Source of the DNA: Clostridiaceae bacterium
GTDB lineage: Bacteria > Bacillota > Clostridia > Saccharofermentanales > UBA5734
Direction of reading: 5' to 3'
DNA length: 7,137 nt
NCBI GenBank assembly: GCA_012522285.1
Contig: JAAYKS010000276.1
Coordinates: forward strand, 1 to 7,137
The translations under genes and the position numbers were made by a program. Under the pieces are notes generated by a model. It saw only the letters and a list, made by a program, of their open reading frames with translations, did not search any database and was not told the DNA's origin. Below, in pieces: positions 5,941 to 7,137 of the stretch. Position 1 is the first letter of the stretch. Every line of letters begins with the position of its first letter.

Positions 5941-6882
5941 TTAGTTGCCGGATTCGGAATCCACCAACGCGAACAGGTCGGCCAGCACTGCGCGATCCCG
6001 CTCCGGGAGGGGCCCTTTGGCGATGTCTGCGAGGTTTTGCGCGAGATGGGCCGGATTGCCCGTCCCGACCAGCACACAGGAGATCCCCGGTTCCGCAAGG
6101 CAAAAGCGGTAAGCGACTTCCGTCAGGCTTCCATACCCGCCGCGCTCCAACAGCTCAGCGAGCGGACAGGTCCGGTCGAACCGGGCCGGGTCCGCCTGGC
6201 CGGACGCATACAACCGCTCCATATATCCTGCCAACTGCTCCGGGCTGACCAGCGCGCGCCGGACCGCGAACATGTCGAGGATGCCAATGCCTTTGTCCAG
6301 GGCATCCTGGAGCACTCGCTTGCGGGCGGACTGGTTCAGGAAGTTGAACCCCACCATCATCACATCCCAGCAGTCGTCCCGGACCGCCCGCTGCAGCATC
6401 CGGTGTCCCGGGTCGCTCGAAAAGGCTTCCGTGATACCGGTCAACCGGATTTTGCCTGCCCGTTTCCATTTCGCCATCGCGGGGGCAAGCTCCTGGCGGC
6501 AGTAGGCGTAATCCTCCGACGAAACTCCGTGCAGGTGATAGATGTCCACGTAGTCGGTGCCTAGCCGGGCAAGGCTCGCGTCGAGACTTTGTTCCATTTC
6601 CGCGGCATCCTTGAGACGGCCGTCGACTCGGATGCTCCCTTTGGTCGAGAGGATCACCTGATCCCGGGGCGAGCCTTTGATTGCCATCCCGACCATGTCT
6701 TCCGTCCGGTAGGCTTCCGCGGTGTCGACCAGGTTGATCCCCGCTGCCAGCGCACGTCTTACGATGTCGGCGCTCTCCTTGGCGCTTTTCCCGGCAGACT
6801 GTCCGATGCGCGAGTGTCCTCCGCAGCCGAGACCTGCCTCGGTGACGCGGATGTCGGTTTTACCCAGTTCACGTGTCTTCAT
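5941..6882 (-). CDS. Aldo/keto reductase family oxidoreductase
   Basis: A 313-residue cytoplasmic NAD(P)H-dependent oxidoreductase of the aldo/keto reductase superfamily, with the usual length and TIM-barrel layout. The catalytic tetrad is complete: D53 and Y58 in VDTAEAY, K81 in STKGS, and H118 in YHLHGV. It opens with the typical RELGKTDIRV strand, followed by GLGCGGHSRIG. The C-terminal cofactor-binding segment VLVGTGNPAHLAQN (270-283) is the standard nucleotide-binding loop and helix. It lacks the cysteine-rich 4Fe-4S tail found in some members from related phyla. The substrate cannot be predicted; many relatives reduce sugar-derived or small aldehydes. Start supported by AGGAGG (opposite 6888-6893), 5 bases before the ATG. 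It follows a NagD-like phosphatase gene with 69 bp between them and a repeated palindrome in that gap, so it may be in the same operon or have its own regulated promoter. Downstream of its stop the murL promoter begins within about 50 bp. Confidence 0.93.
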   Translation of the reverse strand: MKTRELGKTDIRVTEAGLGCGGHSRIGQSAGKSAKESADIVRRALAAGINLVDTAEAYRTEDMVGMAIKGSPRDQVILSTKGSIRVDGRLKDAAEMEQSLDASLARLGTDYVDIYHLHGVSSEDYAYCRQELAPAMAKWKRAGKIRLTGITEAFSSDPGHRMLQRAVRDDCWDVMMVGFNFLNQSARKRVLQDALDKGIGILDMFAVRRALVSPEQLAGYMERLYASGQADPARFDRTCPLAELLERGGYGSLTEVAYRFCLAEPGISCVLVGTGNPAHLAQNLADIAKGPLPERDRAVLADLFALVDSESGN

Positions 6883-6899
6883 GGTGTCCTCCTATTGTG

Positions 6900-6936
6900 C
6901 GACATTGTCGAGCAACATTGTCGTGCGACAGTGTCT
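6900..6936. repeat. Three near-palindromic 11-bp units at 13-bp period, candidate operator array
   Basis: Units are CGACATTGTCG (6900-6910), CAACATTGTCG (6913-6923) and CGACAGTGTCT (6926-6936). Each is an imperfect CGACA-N-TGTCG palindrome: the first is perfect in its arms, and the second and third each have one mismatch. They start at 6900, 6913 and 6926, an exact 13-bp step. The array fills much of the gap between the NagD-like stop and the aldo/keto reductase start, ending a few bases before the AGGAGG ribosome site. A transcription-factor binding site for the reductase gene is the most natural reading. Read as RNA the units could also pair with each other, but no T-tract follows, so a terminator is less likely. 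Confidence 0.5.
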
Positions 6937-6951
6937 TGCGGTGCGGCATGC

Positions 6952-7137
6952 TCAGAGCCCTTCCACGATCGCTCCGACGCCGTCGAGAATGTATTTTGGG
7001 GTGTAGGGGAATTCCCGGATCGCGTCGCGGGACGTAACCCCCGACAGCACCAGCACGGTGTCGAGCTCGGACTCGATCCCCGAGATGATGTCGGTGTCCA
7101 TCCGATCCCCGATGATGGCCGCCTCTTCGCGCGCGAC
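6952..7137 (-). CDS. C-terminal end of a NagD-like HAD-IIA phosphatase (start outside the window)
   Basis: The last 61 residues of a gene entering from the right edge, ending in TGA (6952-6954). The segment IIGDRMDTDI followed by GIESELDTVLVLSGVT is the conserved motif 4 region and following strand of the HAD-IIA phosphatases (NagD, AraL, 4-nitrophenylphosphatase type). There GDR.DTDI holds the Mg2+-binding aspartates. The end, EFPYTPKYILDGVGAIVEGL, matches the usual closing 'pyrPdyvldgv..l' of that family. Members dephosphorylate nucleotide or sugar phosphates; the specificity depends on the cap domain, which is off the window. It is on the same strand as the aldo/keto reductase and 69 bp upstream of it, possibly in one transcript. 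Confidence 0.9.
   Translation of the reverse strand, partial: VAREEAAIIGDRMDTDIISGIESELDTVLVLSGVTSRDAIREFPYTPKYILDGVGAIVEGL

Overview
This is a GC-rich, densely coding bacterial window. Start codons are preceded by clear Shine-Dalgarno sequences (GGAGG, AGGAGG, GGAAGGAA). It holds six complete protein genes and two gene ends cut by the window edges. I cannot name the species. A MurL/MurD2-type cell-wall pair next to a large non-HemE uroporphyrinogen-decarboxylase-like protein would fit an environmental Gram-negative, perhaps from the Planctomycetes/Verrucomicrobia/Lentisphaerae/Kiritimatiellota side, but that is a guess.

Left part (1-1208, + strand): the last codons of an unidentified gene, then a perfect 15-bp inverted repeat that looks like an intrinsic terminator, then a PfkB-family sugar-phosphate kinase of the 1-phosphofructokinase/tagatose-6-phosphate kinase/Pfk-2 type.

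Centre (1252-5894, - strand): a four-gene operon read right to left. It starts at a sigma70-like promoter with a perfect TATAAT. The order is murL (glycopeptidyl-glutamate epimerase), a MurD-type ligase best read as MurD2, a UroD-superfamily protein, and an adenine-phosphoribosyltransferase-like protein. murL and murD overlap by 23 bp, murD and the uroD-like gene share ATGA, and the last two genes are 47 bp apart. In the known MurL pathway, MurD2 adds L-glutamate (not D-glutamate) to UDP-MurNAc-L-Ala. MurL then epimerises that residue to D-Glu, so D-Glu from glutamate racemase is not needed. The co-transcribed UroD-like and phosphoribosyltransferase genes have no obvious role in that pathway. 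Their presence is the main open question in the window.

Right part (5941-7137, - strand): an aldo/keto reductase with its full catalytic tetrad, preceded by the C-terminal end of a NagD-like HAD phosphatase. The 69-bp gap between them carries three near-palindromic units at an exact 13-bp period, which may be an operator array. I see no CRISPR array, transposon, tRNA or rRNA. The only gaps between genes are short (at most about 170 bp).
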